Notes under the pieces: model-generated
Databases searched by the model: none
What the model saw: only the letters and a program-made list of their open reading frames with translations
Told to the model about the DNA's origin: nothing
NCBI GenBank assembly: GCA_963794955.1
Contig: CAWCGF010000003.1
Span: forward strand, 124,001 to 188,000
Source: JAFDVL01 sp963794955
Lineage (GTDB): Bacteria; Acidobacteriota; Blastocatellia; RBC074
Direction of reading: 5' to 3'
DNA length: 64,000 bases
Shown: one piece after another, positions 36,250 through 45,367 of the stretch
Numbering within the stretch: the stretch's first letter is position 1
Layout: the number at the start of each line of letters is the position of its first letter
Translations under genes and position numbers: made by a program

Positions 36250-37971
36250 ATGCAGAAACGACTTGTTTTGCTCTTCCTTGCTTTTACTTCTTTGTTGCAG
36301 GCTTGTAGTCCGCCGCCACAGACTGCAACAACCAGTCCTACGCCCGCTCCCCTACCAATGGCCAACATGCCGGCTGAACTCAAGCCTGCGCTTGATAGCC
36401 TCAGCGCGGACGAGCTGCTGCAACATATCAAGACACTGGCGTCGGACGAATACGAAGGTCGCGCACCGGGTACGAAAGGCGAAGAGCTAACGGCCAATTA
36501 CCTCACTGAACAATTCAAGCAGCTTGGCCTCAAGCCTGGTAATCCTGATGGCACGTACATTCAGAAAGTCCCGCTCGTTGGTTACACGCCGGAACCCTCA
36601 GTCTCCTTCAACGTCGGCGGCAAGAAGTTGGATTTAGCGACGGAAGAGTATTTGATGATTGCTGGTCGTTACGTCCCGATGACCAAGATTGACAGCTCGG
36701 ATGTTGTGTTCGTCGGCTATGGTGTCGTCGCGCCGGAATATGGTTGGGACGATTTCAAGGATGTGAACGTCAAAGGCAAAACGATTGTGATGTTGGTCAA
36801 CGACCCCCAGGTTCCTGATCCGGGCGATGCGAAAAAACTGGATGACAAACTCTTCAAGGGCAAAGCGATGACGTATTACGGACGCTGGACGTACAAATAC
36901 GAAATTGCGGCGGAGAAAGGCGCGGCGGCAGCGATCATAGTGCATGAAACCGCGACCGCAGGCTACCCGTTTGAAGCGTTGCAAAGCATTCGACAGGAAA
37001 ACTTTGGCCTCAAAGGATCGCGACAAAATCGTGCCGCTGTCGAATCGTGGATCACGGTAGATGCCGCGAAAAAGCTGTTTGCTTCCGCCGGGCAAGACTA
37101 CGATGCATTGAAAAAGGCGGCGCTCAGCAAAGACTTCAAACCCGTCACGCTCAATGCCAAAGCCAACTTCCAAATCAAAACCACGCTGCGCGAAGTAGAT
37201 TCCAAAAACGTCATCGCCAAGCTCGAAGGCTCTGATCCGAAGCTCAAAGACGAATACGTGATTTACACCGCGCATTGGGATCACATGGGACGCAACGAAA
37301 AGTTGTCGGGCGATCAAATCTTCAATGGCGCGATTGATAACGCGTCAGGTGTGGCCTGTTTGCTCGAATGGGCAAAGGCGTTCACGAAACTCCCGACGCC
37401 GCCGCAGCGTTCGATTCTGTTTTTGGCTGTGACCGCCGAAGAGAAAGGCTTGCTCGGTGCCAAGTATTACGCCGAACATCCGTTGTATCCGCTCGACAAA
37501 ACGCTGGCGAACATCAATATGGATGGCATCAATCAATGGGGGCGCACGAAAGACATCACGGTCGTCGGGCTAGGCAATTCGACGCTGGACGATGTGTTAG
37601 CCGAAGCCTGTAAGACGCAAAATCGCGTTATCGTGCCTGATTCTGAACCGGAGAAAGGCTACTTCTATCGCTCGGATCATTTTGAATTCGCCAAGCAAGG
37701 CGTGCCTGCGCTCGACCCGGATGGCGGGAATGATTACATTGGCAAGCCCGCGGACTACGGCCAGAAGACGCGGGATGAATACACCGAAAAGGACTACCAC
37801 AAGGTTTCTGATGAAGTGAAACCAAATTGGGATTTGTCAGGCGCAGTCGAGGATTTGCAATTGCTGCTGCTGGTCGGCTACAACGTTGCCAACGGCAACA
37901 AATGGCCGGAATGGAAACCCGGCACTGAATTCAAAGCCAAACGCGAAGCGATGCTGAAGAAAGTAAAGTAA
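36250..37971 (+). CDS. M28-family zinc peptidase, lipoprotein
   Basis: A 573-residue exported aminopeptidase-like protein. The start at 36250 has GGAG upstream and gives MQKRLVLLFLAFTSLLQAC, a lipoprotein signal with lipobox LLQAC. Residues about 135-285 are a PA-type insertion domain (VVFVGYGVVAPEYGWDDF, AAAIIVHETATAG). The M28 core has the zinc ligands in AHWDHMG, GAIDNASG, VTAEEKGLLGA, NINMDGI and a late His in YHKVSDEV. Substrate would be N-terminal residues of peptides in the periplasm. It stands alone, flanked by inverted repeats on both sides. Confidence 0.9.
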   Translation: MQKRLVLLFLAFTSLLQACSPPPQTATTSPTPAPLPMANMPAELKPALDSLSADELLQHIKTLASDEYEGRAPGTKGEELTANYLTEQFKQLGLKPGNPDGTYIQKVPLVGYTPEPSVSFNVGGKKLDLATEEYLMIAGRYVPMTKIDSSDVVFVGYGVVAPEYGWDDFKDVNVKGKTIVMLVNDPQVPDPGDAKKLDDKLFKGKAMTYYGRWTYKYEIAAEKGAAAAIIVHETATAGYPFEALQSIRQENFGLKGSRQNRAAVESWITVDAAKKLFASAGQDYDALKKAALSKDFKPVTLNAKANFQIKTTLREVDSKNVIAKLEGSDPKLKDEYVIYTAHWDHMGRNEKLSGDQIFNGAIDNASGVACLLEWAKAFTKLPTPPQRSILFLAVTAEEKGLLGAKYYAEHPLYPLDKTLANINMDGINQWGRTKDITVVGLGNSTLDDVLAEACKTQNRVIVPDSEPEKGYFYRSDHFEFAKQGVPALDPDGGNDYIGKPADYGQKTRDEYTEKDYHKVSDEVKPNWDLSGAVEDLQLLLLVGYNVANGNKWPEWKPGTEFKAKREAMLKKVK

Positions 37972-38102
37972 CGCAAACTTGTCAGTTTGCATGGCCTCAT
38001 AGACCGTCACTTTTGTCCTAACCGATTCGCCTCCAGAAGAGGCTTTCGGTTTTTCATGAGGATTGGGCCCATCAGCCATGCAAGCTGACAAATTGCGTTA
38101 CG
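37968..38102. repeat. Long inverted repeat between convergent genes
   Basis: Arms 37968-37995 and 38075-38102 (near-identical, GTAACGCAAACTTGTCAG version) enclose a 79-nt spacer with an inner AACCGA...GAGGC/GCCTC hairpin. The left arm includes the M28 stop codon and the right arm ends 3 bp before the stop of the BNR-protein gene. Confidence 0.75.
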
Positions 38103-38105
38103 TGC

Positions 38106-41100
38106 CTAGAACCTCGTCCCCCTTGGCTGCGCCAGCATTACTTGCGTGGTGCCGCCTGTTTCATCTGCCCACATGGTAGCCAGATTTCCATTCCAATCTG
38201 TCACTGTAATAGCGAAGAAAAGCTGCACGCCAATGTTGTTCGAGGCATTGATGAACGACGAGAAATTCGCGCCGCCATCGGATGACGTAACAAAGATTAC
38301 GTCTCGGCCTCCCGGAAAGATTAACCCTGGGCCTAAGCCACCCGCAGAAATCCCAATGTTGCCTCGGCGATCAACGCCGATGTTCGGCACGAAAGAACGG
38401 GTGCCAAGCGCCATCGTGCGGGTGACATTGCGGGCCGCAGAAAAGCTCGTGCCATTGTTGGTCGAACGGGAGAAGTAGATTTCCTGTTCATTGCGGGTGA
38501 GGTCGCGGCGCGAGAATGCGACGTTGATATTCCCCGCGCCATCTATCGCCAGGGAAGGGCTGTCGGCTACCACGTTCGTTGAAGTACTCAAAATGCCGGA
38601 GAGATTCAAGGGGGTCGAGAAGGTCGTTCCGTTGGTTGAGCGAGTAAAGAAAATATCTCTTTGCCCCGAACTATTAAACCCATCGAAGGCAATGCTGACG
38701 GCTCCGGCGGTATCAACCGCGATGCTCGGATTAATTCCTTGAATCGTGGTAGGTGATTTTGACGTGACATTGATGGGTGCCGAAATAGTGGCTCCGCCGT
38801 CGGTTGAGCGCAGAAAGAAGACTTGCGCCCCGGTCTCGACAGCCACGTTAATTGAACCATTCCTGCTGACAGCCAAATCATTGCTGATGAAGGCCACGCT
38901 GGTACTCGTATTTCGGGTCACGTTAATTGCTGCCGAAAAAGTTTGCCCACCATCGGTGGAGCGCCTCATAAAGATATTCTCCGGCACACCTGCCTCGCCC
39001 CAGCGAATCCAACTGATAGTGATATTTCCCGTGTCGTCCACGCCGATGCGGGCATCTTCTAATCTAATGTTAGGATTGCTTACGCTGGCAATCGGCGTCG
39101 TTTGCACCACGGAGCCCTTGCGGAAGCGGGTGTAGACCAAACCGCCGAAGGTGCCAAGCCCCCGCCGCGTATCAACTCCCGTCACTACGTGCAAATCGTT
39201 TTGCGCGTCAGGTGCAGCATCAGGAACGTAGTGCGATTCGCGCAAACTGGTGAGCGCTTGCGGCGCTTGTGCGAGTTCAAAAGGTGAAGACACATTCAAC
39301 CGGATAGTCGTCCAATGCTCGACTCCCCCGATGGTCACTTTGGCGGTAATTGGGTAGGTGCCTGGCGCTGTATTGCTATTGGCTGTCACCCGCAGATTCA
39401 GCGTTTGCGCATCCGTCCGACTAAAGCTGTAACTTAACCCTTCCGTGCCCTCAACCGTGGAGACGGCTGCCGCCGTAGGATTGGCAGGCAAGGCGAACGC
39501 GCTATCGAACGCATCTATTTTCAGATGAAAGTCCGTAGCAAATCCGGCCTGTACGTTTTGTGCCGGTTCGAGCGGGAACAGGTTGAATTCTTCGTTGTTC
39601 GTGGCGGCATCTTCCGGTTTGATGATATGTGCGTAGACATCCGGGTTGAGGCCATTGCGTTCATCGCCCCAGCCCAGCACAAAACCATTATCGCCCGCGA
39701 CGATTTGGTTGTAATCGCCGTGATAGCCGGCACGCGTGCCAAACGGCGTGGGGGCCAACAGCCAATTGCCAGGCGTAATGCGATGCCCTGGCGTGAAGCT
39801 ACGCCCACCATCGTTCGAGGTGGTGATGTAAATGTCGTGCAGCACGTTGTTGATGGGGTCGTTGCGGCGATCATAGTACATCACGCCCAGCACACCATTC
39901 GACGTCACCGCTGCGGCAGGCATAAATTGATCGGTATCGAACGGATCATCTGCCGCAATAACGGGGGCGCTCCACGTCGCGCCGCCGTTGGTGGAGCGGA
40001 CGACGACAACATCACTTTCATCGCGGCGCGCCACCAACGCGGTCGGCTTGACGTCGGTCGTGATGTACACCGTCCCGCGATATGGGCTATTGGAGGTGTC
40101 CACCGTAATGCTGGGGAAGGGGGGTAATTCAAAACTGCCGTTGTAATGTCGCCCAAAGCGCAGTGAATCATCCCTCAGTGCGGTCACAGGCGCGCTGAAA
40201 GTTTCTCCGCCATCCATGGACTTGATGACTGCGAGTCCTGGAATGCGACTGTCGAAATAGGTGACATAAAGTTCCCCATTCGGCCCCACTGCGGGCATCG
40301 AGCCTTGCGTGAATCCCGCCGCACTGTGCGCCACGCCAATCGCTTTAGGGGTGGCCCAGTTCTTCCCGCCATCCGTAGATTTGACAAAGTAAAGACTGGG
40401 TGTGACCTGATTGGAAAAGCGCGTCCAGGTGATGTAAATGCTGCCGCGAGCTGGGCTGTTGGAGTTGTCAACGGTCATCCATGGTTTGTCGTGACTGTTG
40501 CTGGGATTCGTGATGGTAGGAATCGCATTCACAGGCGTTGACCAGCGCGAACCGCCATCGGTAGATTTAGTGACCGCCAGGAACCAGTTCCCCAAACTAT
40601 TGAAGCCCATTTGGAGAAAGTAAAACACGCCGCCCGGGCCAGCCGCCATCACTGGATCGCCAATCCCACTGCCAAAGGCTGCGATGGGCGGTACGGTTTG
40701 CTTCCAGGTTTTGCCGCCGTCCTTGGAATAACTGATACCCGATCCATAACCAGCGATGCTTGCATCGTTGTACCCGACCACGATGTTATTGCCTGCCGCC
40801 GCCACGCTCACCTCGCTCTGCAAGCCGGAACGAAGGTCAAAATCAGGATCATTGACTTGTACATTGCCGCTGCCTAAAACTCGTTCTGGTGCCGCTTCGA
40901 GTTTGGCTTTAGCCCCTTCCCGGTCATCTGTGGCTGCTTCTGCTCGGGCGGCTGACGAACTGCCTTTGGTGAAGAGGATGTCTTCCGTCAAGCCATACTT
41001 CCGTAACAGCATGGATTGTGCGTTGCCCGAAAGCTGATCAAAGGCTGGATCGTAGAGCAACCACAGATCACCGTCATTGCCATAGCCGGATTGCAGTGCC

Positions 41101-41276
41101 GGCACATCCTCGGCATTCGTGGTGCGCAGTAAATTGTTTGCATATTGGAGTGCCCTTTTCTGCACGGGCGTTGGTTCATCCGCTTGCCCATAGGCCACAT
41201 TCGTGGCAACGGGCAAACTTAAGATGGGCGCGATAATCAATAGGTAGCTGAGTAAATAACGAGAGATCGTTTTCAT
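38106..41276 (-). CDS. Secreted BNR/sialidase-like repeat protein
   Basis: A 1056-residue exported protein with the start at 41276 (MKTISRYLLSYLLIIAPILS signal). After a ~110-residue N-terminal domain there are many BNR/Asp-box motifs of the form S.DGG.(T/S)(W/F), such as SKDGGKTW, STDGGSRW, STDGGKNW, STNGGATW, STDGGQTF and SSDGGANF. They indicate two beta-propellers separated by an Ig-like stretch (about 610-700). Asp-boxes are structural, so the enzyme class (sialidase or other exo-glycosidase) cannot be assigned; a non-catalytic binding protein is equally possible. Confidence 0.8.
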   Translation of the reverse strand: MKTISRYLLSYLLIIAPILSLPVATNVAYGQADEPTPVQKRALQYANNLLRTTNAEDVPALQSGYGNDGDLWLLYDPAFDQLSGNAQSMLLRKYGLTEDILFTKGSSSAARAEAATDDREGAKAKLEAAPERVLGSGNVQVNDPDFDLRSGLQSEVSVAAAGNNIVVGYNDASIAGYGSGISYSKDGGKTWKQTVPPIAAFGSGIGDPVMAAGPGGVFYFLQMGFNSLGNWFLAVTKSTDGGSRWSTPVNAIPTITNPSNSHDKPWMTVDNSNSPARGSIYITWTRFSNQVTPSLYFVKSTDGGKNWATPKAIGVAHSAAGFTQGSMPAVGPNGELYVTYFDSRIPGLAVIKSMDGGETFSAPVTALRDDSLRFGRHYNGSFELPPFPSITVDTSNSPYRGTVYITTDVKPTALVARRDESDVVVVRSTNGGATWSAPVIAADDPFDTDQFMPAAAVTSNGVLGVMYYDRRNDPINNVLHDIYITTSNDGGRSFTPGHRITPGNWLLAPTPFGTRAGYHGDYNQIVAGDNGFVLGWGDERNGLNPDVYAHIIKPEDAATNNEEFNLFPLEPAQNVQAGFATDFHLKIDAFDSAFALPANPTAAAVSTVEGTEGLSYSFSRTDAQTLNLRVTANSNTAPGTYPITAKVTIGGVEHWTTIRLNVSSPFELAQAPQALTSLRESHYVPDAAPDAQNDLHVVTGVDTRRGLGTFGGLVYTRFRKGSVVQTTPIASVSNPNIRLEDARIGVDDTGNITISWIRWGEAGVPENIFMRRSTDGGQTFSAAINVTRNTSTSVAFISNDLAVSRNGSINVAVETGAQVFFLRSTDGGATISAPINVTSKSPTTIQGINPSIAVDTAGAVSIAFDGFNSSGQRDIFFTRSTNGTTFSTPLNLSGILSTSTNVVADSPSLAIDGAGNINVAFSRRDLTRNEQEIYFSRSTNNGTSFSAARNVTRTMALGTRSFVPNIGVDRRGNIGISAGGLGPGLIFPGGRDVIFVTSSDGGANFSSFINASNNIGVQLFFAITVTDWNGNLATMWADETGGTTQVMLAQPRGTRF

Positions 41277-41719
41277 ATTTGACTCCTTCATTAAGATGGA
41301 AACGCAACTGGAATTTTGCGCTTCGAGAATTGCGGTGCGAGATCGCTGCCGGATGATCTCTTGCGAATGGAACGCAGGCACGATTTGCTTGCGTTGGCTG
41401 AAAGCACACGGTGTGAGTTATGGCTGAAGCGCATCGCCTATCAACAGCACGACGAGTTCGGCTGTCGGATGAGACCAATACCCACAGGAATGCAAGTACA
41501 ACTCTTTTGATGAGGATGTCGTGAGGGGAGGAACCACTTGCATTGATTGCGCCAGGCACAGCCAAAATCCAGCGGGCGATTTTCGCCGGTAGACTTTCAA
41601 TGCCACGATAGTTGTGGCCACAAACTCTCGTTGTTCCTGAAATAACACGGTCGGCTGACGCGCGTATAATAGTCCCGCGCTAACCACAATTCAAGGGAGG
41701 GCTGAGACGAATTGACAGG
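41277..41719. other. 443-bp intergenic region between purK and the BNR-protein gene
   Basis: The region should hold the promoter of the BNR-protein gene on the minus strand. A TATAAT hexamer at 41665-41670 reads on the plus strand, where no gene follows. No RNA or small protein gene was recognised. Confidence 0.3.
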
Positions 41720-42850
41720 TTATTTGATAGTCAGTGTTTCACGCGCTTGCCGCACCAGACGTTCGGCTTCTGCTGCACTTGTGGCCAAGGCCGTGAGGTG
41801 TCCCATCTTCCGGCCTTTGCGCGGTGCAAGCTTGCCGTAAAGATGAACTTTGACGTTGGGAAACGCACAGGCTGCGGCCCAATTCGGTTCGCCCGCCTGC
41901 CACAAATCGCCCAGTAAATTTGCCATCGCTGCGGGGCACAATAATTCTGTCGAGCCAAGTGGCAAGCCGCATACTGCCCGCAGTTGTTGCTCGAATTGAC
42001 TTGTCACGCAAGCATCAAAGGTGAAATGACCGGAATTATGTGGACGGGGCGCGGTTTCGTTGATGATCAATTGGCCTTCGCGCGTGAGGAAGAATTCAAC
42101 GCACATCACGCCGACGACGTCCAACGCTTCCAGCACGCCGCGCGTAATCTCTACGGCTTCTTTCACTACTTCTGGCGCAATCGGAGCAGGCGCAACCGTA
42201 ACGTCGAGGATGTGATTGGAATGCTCATTGGCGACTACGCCATAATGCACGAACGCCCCGTCTATACTCCGCGCGGCGACAACGGAGACTTCGCGCTCAA
42301 AATTGATAAAGGCTTCAAGAACGGCTTCGTGGTTGCCGACCGCATTGAGAGCCTCCTGCGCTTGTGCGGGCGAGGTGATTTTACTTTGGCCTTTGCCATC
42401 ATAACCAAAGCCCGCTGTTTTCAGCACCGCCGGGCAGCCGATTTCTTCCAGCGCTACGAGCAAGTCTTCTAACGAATTGATGCGTTTGAAAGGCGCTACG
42501 GGAAAGCCGTTGTTGGCCAGGAAGGTCTTTTCGCGCAGCCGATGTTGCGCGGTGTGCAAAACGTGACCGCCCGGACGGACGGGCGCAAATTCAGAAGCCG
42601 CTTCGACCGCAGCAGAGGACACGTTTTCAAACTCAAACGTGACGACGCTGACGTTGCGGGCAAACGCGCGCACCGCGTCCAGATCATCGTACGAAGCAAT
42701 AATTTCTTCGTCGGCAATTTGCCCGGTCGGCGTGTCCTGATCGGGCGAAAATGTATGCACGCGATAGCCCATGCGTCGCGCTGCAATAGCAAACATGCGA
42801 CCGAGTTGGCCGCTCCCAAGAACGCCGATAGTGGAGCCGGGAAGAATCAT
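41720..42850 (-). CDS. purK: 5-(carboxyamino)imidazole ribonucleotide synthase PurK
   Basis: ATP-grasp enzyme that carboxylates AIR to N5-CAIR in purine synthesis. It has the N-terminal GVLGSGQLGRMFAIAARRMGY, the ATP-grasp segments PAVLKTAGFGYDGKGQ and EREVSVVAARS, and the family signature INETAPRPHNSGHFTFDACVTSQFEQ. Length 376 is normal. Its ATG at 42850 overlaps the stop of the HNH gene by 4 bp, so it is translationally coupled to a defence-type gene and separated from its usual partner purE by two foreign genes. Confidence 0.95.
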   Translation of the reverse strand: MILPGSTIGVLGSGQLGRMFAIAARRMGYRVHTFSPDQDTPTGQIADEEIIASYDDLDAVRAFARNVSVVTFEFENVSSAAVEAASEFAPVRPGGHVLHTAQHRLREKTFLANNGFPVAPFKRINSLEDLLVALEEIGCPAVLKTAGFGYDGKGQSKITSPAQAQEALNAVGNHEAVLEAFINFEREVSVVAARSIDGAFVHYGVVANEHSNHILDVTVAPAPIAPEVVKEAVEITRGVLEALDVVGVMCVEFFLTREGQLIINETAPRPHNSGHFTFDACVTSQFEQQLRAVCGLPLGSTELLCPAAMANLLGDLWQAGEPNWAAACAFPNVKVHLYGKLAPRKGRKMGHLTALATSAAEAERLVRQARETLTIK

Positions 42851-43431
42851 AAAAACATGAAGCGGTAAGAAAAATCATCAACGGTTAGACTCGAATTTAA
42901 TAGCGCCGCAGACATCTCAAGCACTGTTAATCGAGCATCTGGGCGACCAAATTCATTAAGCTTATAAAGTTGAATCGTTATAGTTGCTCTATATTGGTCT
43001 TCGGGTGTGGCTTGATAGTTAGGTTTCAATTCGCCTGTTAGGGCATCAAAGAAAAAGTAGCGGTTAAATTCGTATTCGATTTCATCCGGCTTAAGCAGCG
43101 CTTCATCAAATCTTTTGCCTTTCGCGCTTTGACACCTATCACAACAAGCAAAAAGATTTTCCCACTGATAGACCAAGCACGGGTATGATTCTTTCGGACG
43201 AAAGTGTTCGATCGTTTCTCTGATCTGCGAACGCATTGGACAACTATCACAAAAAGAGCAGTGCTTCTTGGTCATTACTAGCAATAACTCAATCAAGGGT
43301 GAATAAACCTTCTTACGCCATTGAAACTCATGTTTTGGGTTTTGCAATCTCTTCTGCTCATATTCTAGTCCCCAGTCTTCCCAGTTTTGAATAAGAACGG
43401 CTGGAGGCTCAGGGCGCTGGAGTTTCATCAT
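42847..43431 (-). CDS. HNH endonuclease, PtuB-like (Septu system)
   Basis: A 194-residue protein of the TIGR02646/PtuB type. A CxxC knuckle (Cys58, Cys61) is followed by the nuclease signature: His76 in IEHFRPK, Asn92 in WENLFACCDRC, and a second CxxC with K104-G105 (QSAKGKRF). The position normally occupied by Asn in CNxxKG is Gln101. In Septu, PtuB is the nuclease recruited by the ATPase PtuA to cut phage DNA. It overlaps the ATPase gene by 4 bp upstream and purK by 4 bp downstream. The low GC content contrasts with both pur genes. Other HNH roles are possible, but the pairing strongly suggests Septu or a relative. Confidence 0.78.
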   Translation of the reverse strand: MMKLQRPEPPAVLIQNWEDWGLEYEQKRLQNPKHEFQWRKKVYSPLIELLLVMTKKHCSFCDSCPMRSQIRETIEHFRPKESYPCLVYQWENLFACCDRCQSAKGKRFDEALLKPDEIEYEFNRYFFFDALTGELKPNYQATPEDQYRATITIQLYKLNEFGRPDARLTVLEMSAALLNSSLTVDDFSYRFMFL

Positions 43432-44735
43432 AGCTCGTAGTTTGTGCCTTTGATTTTATTTATTTGCTTAATCTCAAGAGAAATGATGCTAAGTAATTCT
43501 TCGCTTTGCTGGGCCAATTTCTTGCCTCGTTGAATGAATTGTTTTTTATTAATAGGTTTGCCCCGTAAGATGTGGTCACGTTGTTGTTGGAATTTGTCTA
43601 GCTCATCTTGTGTCTCGCCGCCAAAAGACTTTTCAATATCAAATACCTCACGCAATACGGAACGATAACTTGCCGAAGATTTTGATTCAGTTACTTCGCC
43701 AAGATAGGCTTTCCCCTCTTTTATCTTTAGCTCATAGATTGCTGCGCCATCTACGGAATTAACAACAAATGGAGAATGGGTCGTAAGAAAGATTTGTGCA
43801 CTGGGAAAAAGCTTTTGCACTGCTGGCAAAATTTTTCGCTGCCAAGCTGGATGTAAATGCACTTCAATCTCATCGAGAAATAGGATGAGATTGAGCGGCT
43901 CACCATATTCCCAGGGTACTAAATCTAACCTCATTAATAAATCGCCAATCCAGCTAATGGAGGAGCGTAAGCCATCAGGAAGCACATCGAAATCAAGTTC
44001 GGTATTGTTGGCAAGTAGAACTAACGTAAGCGGAGATGTTTTTAGAGCAAATTCAACTTTATAGCCTGCGATTTCAGAGATGGCAGTTTCTAATCTGGCA
44101 ATCAAGGTGGCGAATTTTTCCGCTAGGGGCTGATTACGCTTTTCCTTCTCTAAAGCTCGCTTAGAAATATTATTAGCGATCCATTGATTAATAGTAAATG
44201 AACTGTTTGCTTCTTTAATAAAATCTAGCGCATCACTGAAAGGGCTGTATTTAATCTCTTGGATTGCATTTACATTTGCAGCTCGTATTAACCTATATCC
44301 AGAATATGCCGCAACAAAAAACTCAGTATGGGGGGGCCAGCTAGCACGCTGACGGTAAGCTTCAATTGAACTGTTGGAACTAAACTCGCTCAAGTCAATG
44401 GATCTTGTAAGCATTTGTGAGGTTTCCTCAACGGAGTCGTAAACATTTACTTTTACGTCAGCTCCTTCATCAAATACACTGCAAAGCTTAGGTTGTTTTC
44501 TCTCTACATCCAACTTTCGAAATCTTTTTATAAAAGCATTATTAGCGTTAGGATTTGTAAAGTCATCAGCCTTGCTGAAAATGCTAGCTAGGGCGTGCAG
44601 CACTGTGGTCTTCCCACTTCCATTAGGCCCCGTCAGAATATGAATTTCAGCCTTACCGCTTTCTTGTGGCTTAAATTCAAATTCAACCTCATCAAAGGGC
44701 CCAATATCTTTTAGGTAGAGTTTTCGTATGCGCAT
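43428..44735 (-). CDS. ABC-type/AAA ATPase, PtuA-like (Septu system)
   Basis: A 435-residue SMC/RecF-like ATPase. Walker A is TGPNGSGKTT (35-44). A signature-like segment LPDGLRSSISWIGDLL lies at 252-267, Walker B plus catalytic Glu at ILFLDEIEVHLHP (284-296) and the switch His in FLTTHSPF (His320). A short insert with no obvious long coiled coil separates the two halves. A C-terminal ~90-residue helical tail follows. It starts 8 bp after purE and overlaps the HNH gene (ATGA). In Septu, PtuA oligomers sense infection and license PtuB. At 435 residues it may be shorter than typical PtuA proteins. OLD-family or RloC-type ATPases are less likely given the HNH partner. Confidence 0.78.
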   Translation of the reverse strand: MRIRKLYLKDIGPFDEVEFEFKPQESGKAEIHILTGPNGSGKTTVLHALASIFSKADDFTNPNANNAFIKRFRKLDVERKQPKLCSVFDEGADVKVNVYDSVEETSQMLTRSIDLSEFSSNSSIEAYRQRASWPPHTEFFVAAYSGYRLIRAANVNAIQEIKYSPFSDALDFIKEANSSFTINQWIANNISKRALEKEKRNQPLAEKFATLIARLETAISEIAGYKVEFALKTSPLTLVLLANNTELDFDVLPDGLRSSISWIGDLLMRLDLVPWEYGEPLNLILFLDEIEVHLHPAWQRKILPAVQKLFPSAQIFLTTHSPFVVNSVDGAAIYELKIKEGKAYLGEVTESKSSASYRSVLREVFDIEKSFGGETQDELDKFQQQRDHILRGKPINKKQFIQRGKKLAQQSEELLSIISLEIKQINKIKGTNYEL

Positions 44736-44743
44736 AAGCCAAT

Positions 44744-45241
44744 CTAGCTAAGTGTATCACTTAAAACTTTATTCGTTTGTTCATGGCGAAATTGGTTTAG
44801 CTTTTCACGCAACTCAGGACGCGTGTTGGAAAGAATGGCTACGGCTAACAATGCCGCATTCGTCGCACCCGCTTGTCCGATAGCCACTGTGCCGACCGGA
44901 ATTCCCGCGGGCATTTGCACGATAGACAAGAGCGAATCCAGCCCGCTCAAGGCTTTGCTTTGCACCGGAACACCGAGCACCGGCACGGGTGTTTGCGCCG
45001 CGACCATGCCGGGCAAATGAGCCGCGCCGCCTGCGCCGGCAATGATGACTTCGAGGCCGCGTGCTTCGGCTTGGGCGGCGAATTCGGCCAAGCGCAACGG
45101 CGTGCGATGCGCGGAAACGATTTTGCATTCGTGCGGCACATCGAATTTGGTCAGCATTTCTGACGCCAGCCTCATCGTTTCCCAATCGGATTTGCTGCCC
45201 ATGATCACAGCGACGAGCGGGTTTTCAGTTTCGGTAGTCAT
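44744..45241 (-). CDS. purE: N5-CAIR mutase PurE, class I
   Basis: Rearranges N5-CAIR to CAIR. Conserved GSKSDW (15-20), VSAHRTP (42-48), the glycine-rich AGAGGAAHLPGMVA and the class I segment PVLGVPVQSKALSGLDSLLSI are intact; length 165. It is the promoter-proximal gene of purE-ptuA-ptuB-purK. Confidence 0.96.
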   Translation of the reverse strand: MTTETENPLVAVIMGSKSDWETMRLASEMLTKFDVPHECKIVSAHRTPLRLAEFAAQAEARGLEVIIAGAGGAAHLPGMVAAQTPVPVLGVPVQSKALSGLDSLLSIVQMPAGIPVGTVAIGQAGATNAALLAVAILSNTRPELREKLNQFRHEQTNKVLSDTLS

Positions 45242-45254
45242 CTGAAAGAAACAG

Positions 45255-45356
45255 GAGATTACGAAACAACGGAAAAAATCGAAACATCTCGGAAGATGGA
45301 AGGCAATCTACATATTTTCTGTTTATTCCATTTATTCCGAGATGTTCCGTAATCTC
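45255..45356. repeat. Inverted repeat upstream of purE
   Basis: GAGATTACG (45255-45263) pairs with CGTAATCTC (45348-45356), and GAAACATCTCGGAA (45281-45294) pairs with TTCCGAGATGTTCC (about 45336-45349) with one mismatch. The element fills the gap between the icd stop codon and purE, and may terminate the icd transcript. Confidence 0.65.
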
Positions 45357-45367
45357 GTCTTTGATCT

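Noticed and set aside
39525..40127. Plus-strand open frame opposite the BNR-repeat gene
   Set aside because: Shadow of the repeated Asp-box coding sequence; no family match.
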